A stretch of DNA of 64,000 nt from CAYVIB01 sp964451365 (GTDB lineage: Bacteria > Pseudomonadota > Gammaproteobacteria > Pseudomonadales > Cellvibrionaceae), in NCBI GenBank assembly GCA_964451365.1, contig CAYVIB010000023.1:1-64000 (forward strand), written 5' to 3'. Shown here piece by piece: positions 18,301 to 26,596 of this stretch. Both the position numbers and the translations under genes were made by a program. Each line of letters starts with the position of its first letter. Within the stretch, counting starts at the first letter, position 1. A model generated the notes under the pieces. That model was not told the DNA's origin and did not search any database. It was given only the letters and a program-made list of their open reading frames with translations.

Positions 18301-21300
18301 TGCCGGGGGTGTCAGTGGAGACCGAATGCTGGAGGTTATGGTTTATCAGGACGATAGCGACCGGGTAAAAGTGGAACAACTTCGTTTGTTACCAAAACGT
18401 TTTGGTGTGGGAACGTTGGAAGTTAGTAACGGCTTGGGTAGCAGTAACCGGGTGGAATATAGCTATAAGGATGCTCTTGTTCACGGAGGGGGCTGGGGCG
18501 ATCTCGGTTTTGGGACCATCGAGAAACGGTCATACACGGCCGGCAGTGCGGAATATATGCGTACTGTGTCGGAGTATAACCAGGTCGCTAATAATCAATA
18601 CAAACTCGCTCGCAAGCTAAAGCGTGAGCGTGTTTACGCAGTCGATGAACAAGGCAACGAACAAATCTTATCCGACAGTCGTTATCGCTGGAAGGTGCGC
18701 CTGTATGGAGATGATACTGACCCCAGTTATCAAAGCCCCCATTACATGGCTTATCTGTACGAAAGCAGCGCCCGGACCTGGGATCTTGATGGTTCTGCCA
18801 TTGCCACCACACGGGTCAAAAACCACAGTGTCAGCACCCGTAGTTGTTCTGAGTTGTCGCTCACTGACATCGATACAGTGCTAACAACAACCGCTGATGA
18901 CGATTATCATGCGGATGGCATTCTGAAATATTCCGAAGCGATCACCTGCGATCAAAGCGGAACAGATGCCGACGTGCAGTTAAAGGCAGAGGAAAAAAAT
19001 AATGTTATCAGTCTTGGCGATCGCCGCGGCCTGGTTCAGGAATCCAAGGTGCATGTTTGGGCGGGGTCGTCTGTGGCAGCTATTGATGTCGCTGATTTCG
19101 AAACCCGAACCAAAGCCTATAGTTATTTCGAAAGCGGTACTGCCATCGGCAGCCTGCAAACTGAAACCCGTGAACCCGGTGGCGGTGCAGGTGTTCGGTT
19201 GCAAACGGCCTATACCTACAATAGCTATGGCTCCGTCGCGAGCGTCACCGAATCATGGACAAATGGCACTCACGATGGTTTGGATTTTACGTCCCGTGTG
19301 AAAATTTTTAACGAAAGTTATGACAGCCTGGGCAGGCGGACTGTTACCGTCACCCATCCGTTATTGGGAAGCGAAACCAGTATCTATCATCCGGTGTGGG
19401 GCAAGATCGTCAAACACACCGATGTTAATGGTCTGGTAACAGATACGCTTTATGACGATCTGGGGCGTTCGGAGCAAGTTACCGCGCCGGGCAACATTGT
19501 CACGCTAATGGACTACCGCACTTGTGACAACTGTTTCAGCCATAACGATCGTGCCGTCAAATATACCCAGACAAAAACCACCGGCAGCGGCGCCCAGCGT
19601 CAATATCTGGATATTTTTGGTCGCACCGTGGGCACACGCACGCGCGGCTTCGATGGAGCCTTTGTTTACACAGCGCAGTTCTATAACGCCAAAGGTCAGG
19701 TCACCGACAGCTGGGCACCGTTTTATCCCGACGCCGCCGTCCAGACAACCAGCTTCGACTACGATCAGCTGGGTCGTGTAGTACGCACGGATTATCCAGA
19801 TGCAAGTTATAAAACCCACACCTACAGTGGTTTGGAAACCGAAACCACCAACGCCGAAGGCCAAATCCAGCAGCGTCTGTCCAATGCCGCTGGTTGGGTT
19901 ATGCGCAGCACCGATAACGCGAACACCCCCGTGGACTTCACCTATAACGGGTTTGGTCAACTGACCGGCACCATCGTTAATAACGATGAAGATACTCAAA
20001 CTGCCATTGATTATGATGTTCTTGGCCGTAAGGTCCTGTTGAGCGATCCCAACACTGGCACTATCCATTACGATTACAACGCTCTCGATCTGATGGCCAG
20101 TCAAACTGATGCCAAAGGCCAGGTGACCCGGTATACCTTCGACCGGGCGGGGCGTCAGGTTACCCGCACCGACAATGCCACCGGTACCGCCCGCACGCAG
20201 CAATGGCACTATGACACGCAGTTCAAAGGCTTGGCGGATTCCCTAAGTGGGTACACAACCGAGGGTGAAGTCTACGGTGAAACCTACACCTACAATACTC
20301 TGGGCATGCCGAAAACCGTCACCGCCAATTACGCGGGCCGAAGCCTGAGTGTTACCCACGGCTACGACAACCACTACCGCTCGTTGAGCACCACTTATCC
20401 CGGCGGCTATCAGGTGGTCAATATCTATAACACCTGGGGCTATCTCAATACGGTGGCGGAAACCGATAGCAAGCGACCACTGTGGAAAGCCTATAACGTC
20501 AACGCACTGGGGCAAGTAACCCAGGCTCAGTTGGGAGATGGTTCCATTACCACCCGCGACTATACGCCTGAGACCGGTCGCATAGACCGTATTGCCGTTG
20601 AGAGAAGCGGTGTTACCCTGATGGACCAGAGTTATGTCTTTGACAATATTGGCAAACTGACCGAGCGTAGCGATGCGGTCAATAATGTGGTTGAGAGTTT
20701 GTGCTACGACAATATGAACAGGCTCACGGCTGCGCGCACCAACGGCTGTTCCAGCAGCCATAACGATTTTACCTACAATGCTCTCGGCAACATCACCAGC
20801 AAACTGCATGTGGGCAGTTACCAGTACGATGAAACCAACAACGCCGGTCCCCACGCGGTCACTGCCGCTAATGGGCTCACCTATCACTACGATGCCAACG
20901 GTAATCTGGCCGAAGCGAAAAATGCCAGCAATCAGGTGGTGCGGGAAGTGGAGTATTCCGCCTTTAATAAACCCACCTACATTCGCAATGACAATCGCTG
21001 GACCAAGGTTACCTACGGCCCGGACCAGATGCGCGTCAAACGTGAAGACGACAATGGGCGAGTGACATACTACTTCGGCAGTCTTTATGAAGAAGTGATC
21101 GATGGCGGCATTACCCAGCGAATTCACACTGTGGGCGATTTTGCCCTGCATATCGAAAAATTCGGGCTGGAGACGGACGAATACAATCAATACCTGCACC
21201 GCGATCATTTGGGCTCTATTGTCACCCGCAGCACAGACAACGAGAGTTTGGTCGATCAACAGGCGTTTAGCGCTTGGGGTCAAAGACTACTTTTGGCATG

Positions 21301-22309
21301 GGATGGTATCGAGGCCGGACCGGGTTATGAAGCCAGCAGTCTGCGGGGGTATACCGGGCATGAGCACCTGGATAACGTGGGACTCATACATATGAACGGG
21401 CGGGTTTACGACCCCGAGCTAGGCCGGTTCCTGAGTCCGGACCCGTTTGTTCAGGCGCCGCATAATACGCAGAGCTACAATCGTTACGCTTACGTGTTTA
21501 ATAATCCGCTGAGCCTGACCGATCCGACTGGTTATGTGACTGAAGAAGTTATTGTGACCGGTCACCGGCCAACCTCTGGTGGGTCTTCCTCTTCCAGCTT
21601 CGGTTCATATAGTATTCCCATGTCGGACTTGTTTGACTCCAGAGGGGCCATGGGAAGGCAGACTTTTATGAACTATCGTCTGGAGACGGAGCTGACTTTC
21701 TTAGCTACCCAACTGCGACATATGGATGGTGCAGTCATAAGGGATGGTAAGGGAGGGTTTTACAAAGTCAGGGTGGATGATAAGGAAAGGGAAGATGGGA
21801 CATCTGTGCTTGAGAGTGGGGCTTGTTTTGAAGGAGCGGCTCAGGATTGTGCACAGGAGGAAGAGGGTTTTCATCCATTTGTATCCGATAGTGCTTTCGA
21901 AGAGTATTTTACTGAAATGGATGCTCTGCAAACTCGAGTAGATCAACTTGAAGCAGGACCATACTACAAAGGGATATCGCATGACATCGGCGTTCTAAAA
22001 ACTAAGATGGACGATTTGACTTATTCGCTATCTTGCCAGATGGATATGTGTGGTATTAACCCCGTTGCTCCTGAATTACTTTTTGTTCCGGGGGGAGGGC
22101 TGGCGAGAGCAGGCTGGTCCATGAAGTTCTTTCGTTACCCAAACGCTGGAGGTGGTGGCCTTAACCTTTTTAAAAACGGTACGCGTCGATTTGCAGTTGA
22201 ATATCATAAATTTAAATTGGATGGAGTTGAGAAAATGCGACTTCATTACCATAGGGGAGCTACTAAAAGTCAAATGAAAAAGCATAGACCTTATCAAGGA
22301 GGGTGGTAA
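15326..22309 (+). CDS. Exported SpvB/VCBS/RHS-repeat protein with C-terminal toxin-like tip
   Basis: A 2327-residue protein with a signal peptide (residues 1-23, ending ASA). In order: an SpvB-like N domain (about 185-480), VCBS/FG-GAP calcium-type motifs of DxDxDG form (for example near 497, 842 and 945), YD/RHS repeats (about 1340-1990) and the RHS core end (GRVYDPELGRFLSPDPF at 2025 onward, closing DPTGY near 2070). The last 255 residues differ in composition and are more AT-rich: a variable tip ending with HYHRGATKSQMKKHRP, a His/Arg-rich motif like those of unnamed RHS toxin tips. GGGGGA precedes the ATG. RHS shells encase a toxin that is released at the DPxG(Y/L) end. No VgrG or PAAR is nearby, so general export and contact delivery are more likely than type VI secretion. 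Confidence 0.9.
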   Translation: MRRRLLGVVFALTGLLIGPAASAIEFDESKYEVYYGDFDADGNEGDIYFHHKDIFVLIHGDVAVPIYAASDDSYIVYSGSSEASVLKLTSSDLEGYTQGVLGDDYHFTDSNNDGLQDIVAINPDSNNGSTELLASSGETPVVNQIPSSLVEGSPVSQPPPLSGNLLATVTDPVNDILDGSEYRGSLEGSFSVGNDASFNYSIPIATPPGVNGIEPDVSLNYSSSERNGLLGWGWEVSGLSKIHRCPKDTVRDNQNGGYLYCLDGERLIGVAYRVYRTESESFLHITNRDGYWTAIDRNGTEWRYGFNDDAEDGPIGQTRAWHLDRVQDVFGNTLTVSYQKGTLTAGHYHRPATISYTSNSADTDIPLRVVRFAYEDRPDLVGKVWSSTQYINTKRLASIQVESEGEILWSYDLSYQQDGLTYHGKLYEDPVGISRLAAVERCFYANGVKDFCQEPVEFDWTERNSGSHIYTTMDWRTRTRRSILQSQGTTTLEAKVYFDIDNDGVEDAYYAAFDSATATYNGAEEYIPESEWLAVDVNADGYKDIVKVNAIISGVEVFLNEKNPSPEEGEPDRRIASSASTGYSVAASQVSFDAVRKYMYMVSVGMHGGINEFSTRTGKFGYELKFVDINADGLIDLVRVPPGCGEPRHLCTFLDPSDDPSADTLDYDNQVGYRKDISVVYNTGTGWMKSGGQVAFNSWYSSWDNTQQENSVEFVDLNGDSLPDLLGLHAQYGSVNVRPMYLLHNGEQALSAGAFVSSTALGSMEDFGRNTTGDYNGDGRIDFATIPVGSYNGQNPIEHEIKIRLGTDAQTLPEHIALDDANFSPYCDNNRPHGSFCIRTAVDFNKDGYDDIVESSGCADVVRSGDYGYVNVNGTLVWQELEPSRPGEVAAYEECIDFGTASLPSFTSQVWLSKGPSSSGGVHFAAPIIYRTSSAVHPSKLRFEDFNNDGILEDAHWQTSSLKEHRIERVISAVTSVAIEYESFAATANPISAGGVSGDRMLEVMVYQDDSDRVKVEQLRLLPKRFGVGTLEVSNGLGSSNRVEYSYKDALVHGGGWGDLGFGTIEKRSYTAGSAEYMRTVSEYNQVANNQYKLARKLKRERVYAVDEQGNEQILSDSRYRWKVRLYGDDTDPSYQSPHYMAYLYESSARTWDLDGSAIATTRVKNHSVSTRSCSELSLTDIDTVLTTTADDDYHADGILKYSEAITCDQSGTDADVQLKAEEKNNVISLGDRRGLVQESKVHVWAGSSVAAIDVADFETRTKAYSYFESGTAIGSLQTETREPGGGAGVRLQTAYTYNSYGSVASVTESWTNGTHDGLDFTSRVKIFNESYDSLGRRTVTVTHPLLGSETSIYHPVWGKIVKHTDVNGLVTDTLYDDLGRSEQVTAPGNIVTLMDYRTCDNCFSHNDRAVKYTQTKTTGSGAQRQYLDIFGRTVGTRTRGFDGAFVYTAQFYNAKGQVTDSWAPFYPDAAVQTTSFDYDQLGRVVRTDYPDASYKTHTYSGLETETTNAEGQIQQRLSNAAGWVMRSTDNANTPVDFTYNGFGQLTGTIVNNDEDTQTAIDYDVLGRKVLLSDPNTGTIHYDYNALDLMASQTDAKGQVTRYTFDRAGRQVTRTDNATGTARTQQWHYDTQFKGLADSLSGYTTEGEVYGETYTYNTLGMPKTVTANYAGRSLSVTHGYDNHYRSLSTTYPGGYQVVNIYNTWGYLNTVAETDSKRPLWKAYNVNALGQVTQAQLGDGSITTRDYTPETGRIDRIAVERSGVTLMDQSYVFDNIGKLTERSDAVNNVVESLCYDNMNRLTAARTNGCSSSHNDFTYNALGNITSKLHVGSYQYDETNNAGPHAVTAANGLTYHYDANGNLAEAKNASNQVVREVEYSAFNKPTYIRNDNRWTKVTYGPDQMRVKREDDNGRVTYYFGSLYEEVIDGGITQRIHTVGDFALHIEKFGLETDEYNQYLHRDHLGSIVTRSTDNESLVDQQAFSAWGQRLLLAWDGIEAGPGYEASSLRGYTGHEHLDNVGLIHMNGRVYDPELGRFLSPDPFVQAPHNTQSYNRYAYVFNNPLSLTDPTGYVTEEVIVTGHRPTSGGSSSSSFGSYSIPMSDLFDSRGAMGRQTFMNYRLETELTFLATQLRHMDGAVIRDGKGGFYKVRVDDKEREDGTSVLESGACFEGAAQDCAQEEEGFHPFVSDSAFEEYFTEMDALQTRVDQLEAGPYYKGISHDIGVLKTKMDDLTYSLSCQMDMCGINPVAPELLFVPGGGLARAGWSMKFFRYPNAGGGGLNLFKNGTRRFAVEYHKFKLDGVEKMRLHYHRGATKSQMKKHRPYQGGW

Positions 22310-22527
22310 TGGTTAATTCGGATCCGGTGTTTCCTATAACGGTAACTTTTCTAGAAGATGGCGATAAGTGGATTCTGAATAATGAAAGCGAGCTTGCGTC
22401 TAATCTTGAGTGGTTTGATAGTCGTGATCCAGACGAAAATGCAGAAATTGTCGATCAGCTAAATCGTCATGTGCGAGTTAAAGTTGAAAAACTGGTTTTG
22501 ATTGAATTCTTCATAGAAGAAAAGTAG
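22309..22527 (+). CDS. Candidate immunity protein for the RHS toxin tip
   Basis: A 72-residue acidic protein whose ATG overlaps the RHS stop codon by one base (TAATG), with GGAGG about 6 nt upstream inside the RHS end, so the two are translationally coupled. It contains an acidic middle (SRDPDENAEIVDQ) and ends with a hydrophobic then charged tail. There is no signal peptide. Small, acidic, cytoplasmic and directly downstream of a polymorphic toxin tip is the usual profile of an immunity gene. I do not recognise the family; function is inferred from position only. Base composition is AT-rich like the tip, suggesting that tip and immunity gene were acquired together. Confidence 0.6.
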   Translation: MVNSDPVFPITVTFLEDGDKWILNNESELASNLEWFDSRDPDENAEIVDQLNRHVRVKVEKLVLIEFFIEEK

Positions 22528-22576
22528 TTTTTCTCTTGCACAAAAGGGACTAGTTCGGGATATTTTTGACAGAAGC

Positions 22577-22738
22577 ATGAATACCACTGCGGGAGTTTCT
22601 ATAACTATCGACGCTCCATTTAGGCTTATGGATAATAAAATACATGGACATCCACCACAATGGAAGAAGTTAAAAAAATCGCAACAACTTGCGACTGTGT
22701 TCTCTAAAAAATTTTTAATAAATAGCGAAAGCCGGTGA
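22577..22738 (+). CDS. Orphan small ORF, 53 residues, possible cassette remnant
   Basis: ATG to TGA, beginning MNTTAGVSITIDAPFRLMDN, with a Lys-rich, Gln-rich second half. The frame is open for 20 further codons upstream, overlapping the end of the immunity gene in another frame, so this may be the end of an older, truncated gene. There is no strong ribosome binding site. It lies in AT-rich sequence between the immunity gene and a transposase, where displaced RHS tips or immunity fragments are commonly found. Not recognised. Confidence 0.25.
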   Translation: MNTTAGVSITIDAPFRLMDNKIHGHPPQWKKLKKSQQLATVFSKKFLINSESR

Positions 22739-22811
22739 AACAGCCGAAAGCTTGAATTCAGGACGAAGCTATCCTATCGGGGTGCGGCTTAATTTTGAGA
22801 GTGGGCCTTGG

Positions 22812-23774
22812 TTAGCCAAAAACCTGCTTGCAGAGCGCGAGCCGAAGACTTCGACGGTAGCCAAAAACGCTGAGAGCCTTCTTCATGGAATGGTAACTGC
22901 CAATCAGTCCCTTGAACTGGCTTTCAAAGTGCTTACTCATGTATAGGAAATGCTTTGGTTCAATTTCAAGTCGATCAAGAATTGGAGGTAGGTTAGCTGG
23001 AATGGCACCTCTTTTGTCATCACGAAGGCTTCTACCAGTCCAATCGATGAGTTCCAGGTAGTCATCCAGTTTAAAGGGAAGGCCTTCTGGCATGGGCTCT
23101 CGCGGATTACCTACAAATGCCATTAAATCGGTGGATTGGACATCCGGCTTGATAGCCTTGGCAAGAATTCGTCTTTGCACGGACGTATGCTGGGAAGATT
23201 CCGGTGTGTACGCCATTTTTGCTCTTATGGGATTTAAATCCACGTAGGCCATACAGGTGGCCAATGCTTTTTCATCCAGCAAGGCCTGGGACGTAAATCG
23301 TCCCTCCCAGAATCGGCCGGTGCATCCATCCTCCGTATTGGCTGCACGAGCGATGGGCTCATTAATTAATCGCATAAACCAGCTGATATCGATTAGCCGT
23401 TCCTGCCAAATGGAGATACGCGCTTTAAGCGCGTCCTCCTCGGCCTGGTCCAGCGCCTCGCCCCGAACATACCGCAGTGACAAGGGAGAACCCTTAAACA
23501 AGCGGTGCCAGCGTTCACAGACTTCCTTATCGCTCCAGTTTCCAGCCTTATTTGAATTGATGTGTAGGATTACGTGGTAGTGATTGGACATAACGGCATA
23601 GGCGGCGACATCGATGGCAAAGATATCGACTAACTCCAGTATGCGGTTTTCCACCCATTCGCGCCGGTGTTCATAGGCATCGCCACACAAAAAGGCACGG
23701 CGAACGCAGCGGGACGTGCAGTGGTAATAGGGGGTGGCATCTAGGGAGACCAGGGTTTTTCTGGGTCTGGGCAT
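22812..23774 (-). CDS. REP-associated / IS200-like Y1 (HUH) transposase
   Basis: A 320-residue single-strand DNA transposase of the Y1_Tnp superfamily. The N terminus has the ATPYYHCTSRCVRRAFLCG motif typical of REP-associated tyrosine transposases. The HUH pair is in NHYHVILHI (about residue 65-72), and the later segment GRFWEGRFTSQALLDE with YVDLNPIRA is characteristic of this longer branch. AGGAC lies about 10 nt upstream of the ATG. It appears intact. Such transposases are often single-copy genes that mobilise short repeats rather than themselves; a set of short direct repeats lies about 80 bases beyond its start. Confidence 0.88.
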   Translation of the reverse strand: MPRPRKTLVSLDATPYYHCTSRCVRRAFLCGDAYEHRREWVENRILELVDIFAIDVAAYAVMSNHYHVILHINSNKAGNWSDKEVCERWHRLFKGSPLSLRYVRGEALDQAEEDALKARISIWQERLIDISWFMRLINEPIARAANTEDGCTGRFWEGRFTSQALLDEKALATCMAYVDLNPIRAKMAYTPESSQHTSVQRRILAKAIKPDVQSTDLMAFVGNPREPMPEGLPFKLDDYLELIDWTGRSLRDDKRGAIPANLPPILDRLEIEPKHFLYMSKHFESQFKGLIGSYHSMKKALSVFGYRRSLRLALCKQVFG

Positions 23775-23855
23775 GGCTAAAGTCCTTTTGTTGAGGAGGC
23801 TGTGATTAAAATCAGTAGTGGTTAAATATACAGTATTTGCGCCTAAAGGAGCAAT

Positions 23856-23978
23856 AGTTACAATGGGTGTCCTGCTATCCTTTTGATGGGTGTCCGGCTA
23901 TCCTCGGCTATCCTTATAGTTACAATGGGTGTCCGGCTATCCTCCTTAGAGCTAGTTACAATGGGTGTCCGGCTATCC
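23856..23978 (+). repeat. Four-copy short direct repeat cluster
   Basis: Core ATGGGTGTCCGGCTATCC, preceded in three copies by AGTTACA. Copies at 23856-23880 (one base changed, CTG for CGG), 23886-23903 (core only), 23918-23942 and 23954-23978, plus a fragment CGGCTATCC at 23905-23913. The last two copies are 36 bases apart and share a following CTTAGAGCT-like segment. They lie between the start of a Y1 transposase and an IS630 remnant. Confidence 0.8.
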
Positions 23979-23981
23979 TTA

Positions 23982-24170
23982 GAGCTAACCGAAAAGCAAT
24001 TGAAACGAGGCGTTTTTAGCAGTGTGAAAGAACTGGAGCAGTCAGTCATGATGTTCATTGAAAAGCATAATCAAGCACCCGCGCCGTACATTTGGACCAA
24101 GTCTGCAAGTGACATTTTGGAAAAGGTGAAGCGTGGTAGAGAAAAGCTTAATAAGTTACAAGCTGTTTGA
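23982..24170 (+). pseudogene. IS630 family transposase, C-terminal remnant
   Basis: The frame reads ELTEKQLKRGVFSSVKELEQ, then about 40 more residues with HNQAPAPYIWTKSASDILEKV before the stop. This matches the C-terminal end of IS630-type DDE transposases (RRGVFRSV...L...I..Y...HN..PKPF.WTKSADDIL.KV). Everything N-terminal of about 60 residues is missing; the remaining coding sequence runs directly out of the repeat cluster, so the break lies at the repeats. No ribosome binding site or start belongs to it. It is a decayed insertion. Confidence 0.8.
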
Positions 24171-24480
24171 CGACCTGCACTAGAAACACAGGTGGTGTTT
24201 TTGTCTTCATAATTAACCTTTTTGAATTTTCGAGTTTTTATTGTAGGCGCGCTTGTGGCGATCAGGCAGGGAGTTTAATGCGTGGTTCCGGATAAAAATA
24301 AAAGATTGTTGTGAAGACGTATTAACAATTGTTAAGGGGAGGTGAAAAGCAAGGAAAGAATGTTGTTATTTTGCCGCAGTTGTAAATTTTTGTGCGGCAA
24401 AACAGGTGGCGCTTCTTTATTAAATTACTTGTATAGAGAAACGTCCACCCGCTCCGCTGCATCCACTTATATTGACAGGG
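24171..24480. other. Gap with a 10-bp inverted repeat
   Basis: TTTTGCCGCA (24369-24378) and TGCGGCAAAA (24393-24402) form a perfect 10-bp stem with a 14-base loop, downstream of the VWA gene that ends at 24481. There is no T-run outside the stem on either strand, so it is a weak terminator candidate. Nothing else is seen. Confidence 0.4.
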
Positions 24481-25131
24481 TTATATGGATAGTACTTCCG
24501 GCTTGTCCAGGTCGTTAATCAGGTTCCATCTGCCTCCGCCCTCGGCGACCTTACGGCTCCAGGATTCCACCCGGTCCAGGTACACCTGGGGGTTTTCATT
24601 GTCGGCCCGCAGTTTGGTAACGTTTAACGCCTGTACGGTAAAACCATCAAGAAGGATATCGAAATCCCGCACATAGCCGGCTGGCAATTCTTCCTTGAGA
24701 TCGGAGTAAATCAGAATGGTTTTTTTGCCTACATTGGCTTCATTCAAAAATTCGATTCCCTGCAGCAGGCCACCGGAGATATCGGTATACGAACTGCTTT
24801 TTACCGTGCTGACGAACTTTTCAATGGTATCGGCAAAATCCCTTTTTTGCTTGTTGGCGATAGAAGGGCGCCCGTCCAATACCACTTTGGCAATAATATC
24901 TTTTTCACTAAAGCTGCCGCTGTCGATACGGGCGACCGCGAAAGTATCGCCGGGTTCCAGCGTGGCAAGGATATAGTTGATCAGTTGCCGTGCCTTTTGC
25001 AGCTCCTGGGTGTAGGTACCGGACGTATCCAGCAATAGATAAACACCCTGGGAGTAGTTCCGCGGCTGGTTATCGCTGCACGCGCTTAAAGCGATTACAG
25101 CAGAATACACAATTAACCTGAGAAGCTTCAT
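24481..25131 (-). CDS. VWA-like lipoprotein
   Basis: A 216-residue predicted lipoprotein: a short basic start, hydrophobic stretch and lipobox LSAC (Cys 18). The rest resembles a von Willebrand factor A fold: strand YLLLDTSGT (Asp 35, a MIDAS-like DxSGT), a central segment SYTDISGGLLQGIEFL providing the Thr position, and ILIYSDLKEE providing a third Asp. AAGGGGAAA precedes the ATG; an in-frame extension to 25251 lies inside the upstream gene and is rejected. The start is one base after the stop of the membrane protein gene, so the two are a tight operon. It probably binds a metal-dependent ligand at the inner or outer membrane; the partner is unknown. Confidence 0.75.
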   Translation of the reverse strand: MKLLRLIVYSAVIALSACSDNQPRNYSQGVYLLLDTSGTYTQELQKARQLINYILATLEPGDTFAVARIDSGSFSEKDIIAKVVLDGRPSIANKQKRDFADTIEKFVSTVKSSSYTDISGGLLQGIEFLNEANVGKKTILIYSDLKEELPAGYVRDFDILLDGFTVQALNVTKLRADNENPQVYLDRVESWSRKVAEGGGRWNLINDLDKPEVLSI

Positions 25132-25132
25132 G

Positions 25133-26596
25133 TTATTTCCCCTTACCTTTGGCCAGTGGTTCGTATTCAGTCTCGTAAAAATCGTCGTTGGCACCGCTCT
25201 TCTGTTTTCTGCTGTTTTGAATAACGGATTCAATCCACAGCGGCCCGGCAATAAACAGGTCGTATAAGCTGATAATGATTTTGCCGGTTTGCTTCGCGAC
25301 GTTAGCCAGGATACGGAGCAACATTGCGAACGCGTTCAACAATATCTCCAGGAGCCCGCCAAAAACCGTTCTGCCTGTTTGCAGCAGGTATTCAAGCGGT
25401 ACCGCCACCATCGTCAGCGCCAACGGCAGAATAAACCCGAGTGTCATATTGGCTGCCAGGGGAATCCATTGATTGACTCCGCCCACATGAGATGATTCTC
25501 CCGGTGTTCCCGCCAGTGATGCGCGCAGTGCGGCGAGATCGGCGGCAATCTGGTCGCGCATAAATGCCAGGGCTGATTCCGTGCAGGCCAGTACGATCAG
25601 TACCGTTGCGGCGGAGATCAGGATAATCCGGCGAATGCGGTCATCCATCGCGCCGATTAACGGAAACAGCTTGGTAATCCGCAGGCTTTCCAGCAGGAAT
25701 ATTCCCGCCGTCATTTCCAGGCAAATGATGACCAGCGCGGCCAGATCCGCTACTTTCACTCCAGCGATTCGCTGAACCGACCCGACCATCTCCGACATGG
25801 GCAGGGCGATCAGGTGAAAGTTAAAGAATGCCCCACCTACAGCGATCACAATGACAATAAGGGCGATAAGAAACTGGGTGATTGCCGATGCCTTGAGTGA
25901 ACGTTCGGCACTGTCCGTTCCCGCCACGATGGCGTCGTAGCGGGCCATATGCGCATCGATATTCTTGCTACGGGTGACGATTTCCTTCAGTCGTCCTCCC
26001 ACCTCGTCAACGCTGTAGGCCAGCTTGCGCCAATAGGGCGTCATCGCCTTGAGAATCCTGTGGCGGTTCGACGTTTCCTGGCGATAGGTTTTCAGGTTTT
26101 CCGCATGTTGCTGTTCCGCCGATTTGTGAATTTGTTCCAATATCTTTACGTTGATCGCCGGCGTTTTTTCGTTGGCCTTCAAATGCGCGACGGCTTCGAT
26201 CGCCTCAACCCAGTCCGGCGAGGCCTGCGGCACATCACCGCTTTTGGCATAGTCGTCCTGGATTTGGGTAATGTGTTGCTGGATTTGCTTTTGCAATTGG
26301 GGATATCCGCCCAGGTCCCGCTGGACAAATTTGCTGATTTCAAAGAATTCCTTTTCCAGGTCCCGTTCTGTCTGCTCGCGGCCCAGGTTGAGCAATACTT
26401 CACGGTTGCGGGCATGCAGTCGTTCGCTGGTGCGCCGTGTTGTAACCGCGCCGAACCGCAAACCGGTATACAGCATCCTGAAAAGGCTGGAGATGGCCTG
26501 GTGAGCGGAGTTGCGGGCCAGGTACAGCACGACCACGCTGCCCAGCACGATGACCAGGATCGTCCCCAATGACAGAGAGCCTAACAATGTGTTCAT
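25133..26596 (-). CDS. Multi-pass membrane protein of unknown function paired with VWA lipoprotein
   Basis: A 487-residue protein. One N-terminal membrane helix (about 8-26) is followed by a long charged, helical, probably coiled-coil domain (about 40-235) and then at least four hydrophobic segments between about 240 and 420, including FLIALIVIVIAVGGAFF and ILISAATVLIVLAC. The C-terminal tail is basic and polar. I do not recognise the family. GAGGTGG about 7 nt upstream supports the ATG at 26596 over an extension to 26677. Its coupling to a VWA lipoprotein suggests a membrane complex with a ligand-binding surface domain. No ATPase, MoxR or protease partner is adjacent. Confidence 0.7.
   Translation of the reverse strand: MNTLLGSLSLGTILVIVLGSVVVLYLARNSAHQAISSLFRMLYTGLRFGAVTTRRTSERLHARNREVLLNLGREQTERDLEKEFFEISKFVQRDLGGYPQLQKQIQQHITQIQDDYAKSGDVPQASPDWVEAIEAVAHLKANEKTPAINVKILEQIHKSAEQQHAENLKTYRQETSNRHRILKAMTPYWRKLAYSVDEVGGRLKEIVTRSKNIDAHMARYDAIVAGTDSAERSLKASAITQFLIALIVIVIAVGGAFFNFHLIALPMSEMVGSVQRIAGVKVADLAALVIICLEMTAGIFLLESLRITKLFPLIGAMDDRIRRIILISAATVLIVLACTESALAFMRDQIAADLAALRASLAGTPGESSHVGGVNQWIPLAANMTLGFILPLALTMVAVPLEYLLQTGRTVFGGLLEILLNAFAMLLRILANVAKQTGKIIISLYDLFIAGPLWIESVIQNSRKQKSGANDDFYETEYEPLAKGKGK

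Noticed and set aside
20243..21283. Long minus-strand frame (346 codons) under the RHS repeats
   Set aside because: It mirrors the YD-repeat codons and shows no start signal or recognisable domain.
22525..22738. Read-through of the immunity gene into the orphan frame at 22577
   Set aside because: The frames differ by one base and the immunity frame meets further stops, so they are not one gene split by a stop codon.
24369..24402. 10-bp inverted repeat near the VWA gene as a terminator
   Set aside because: No T-run outside the stem on either strand; kept only as a note in the gap entry.
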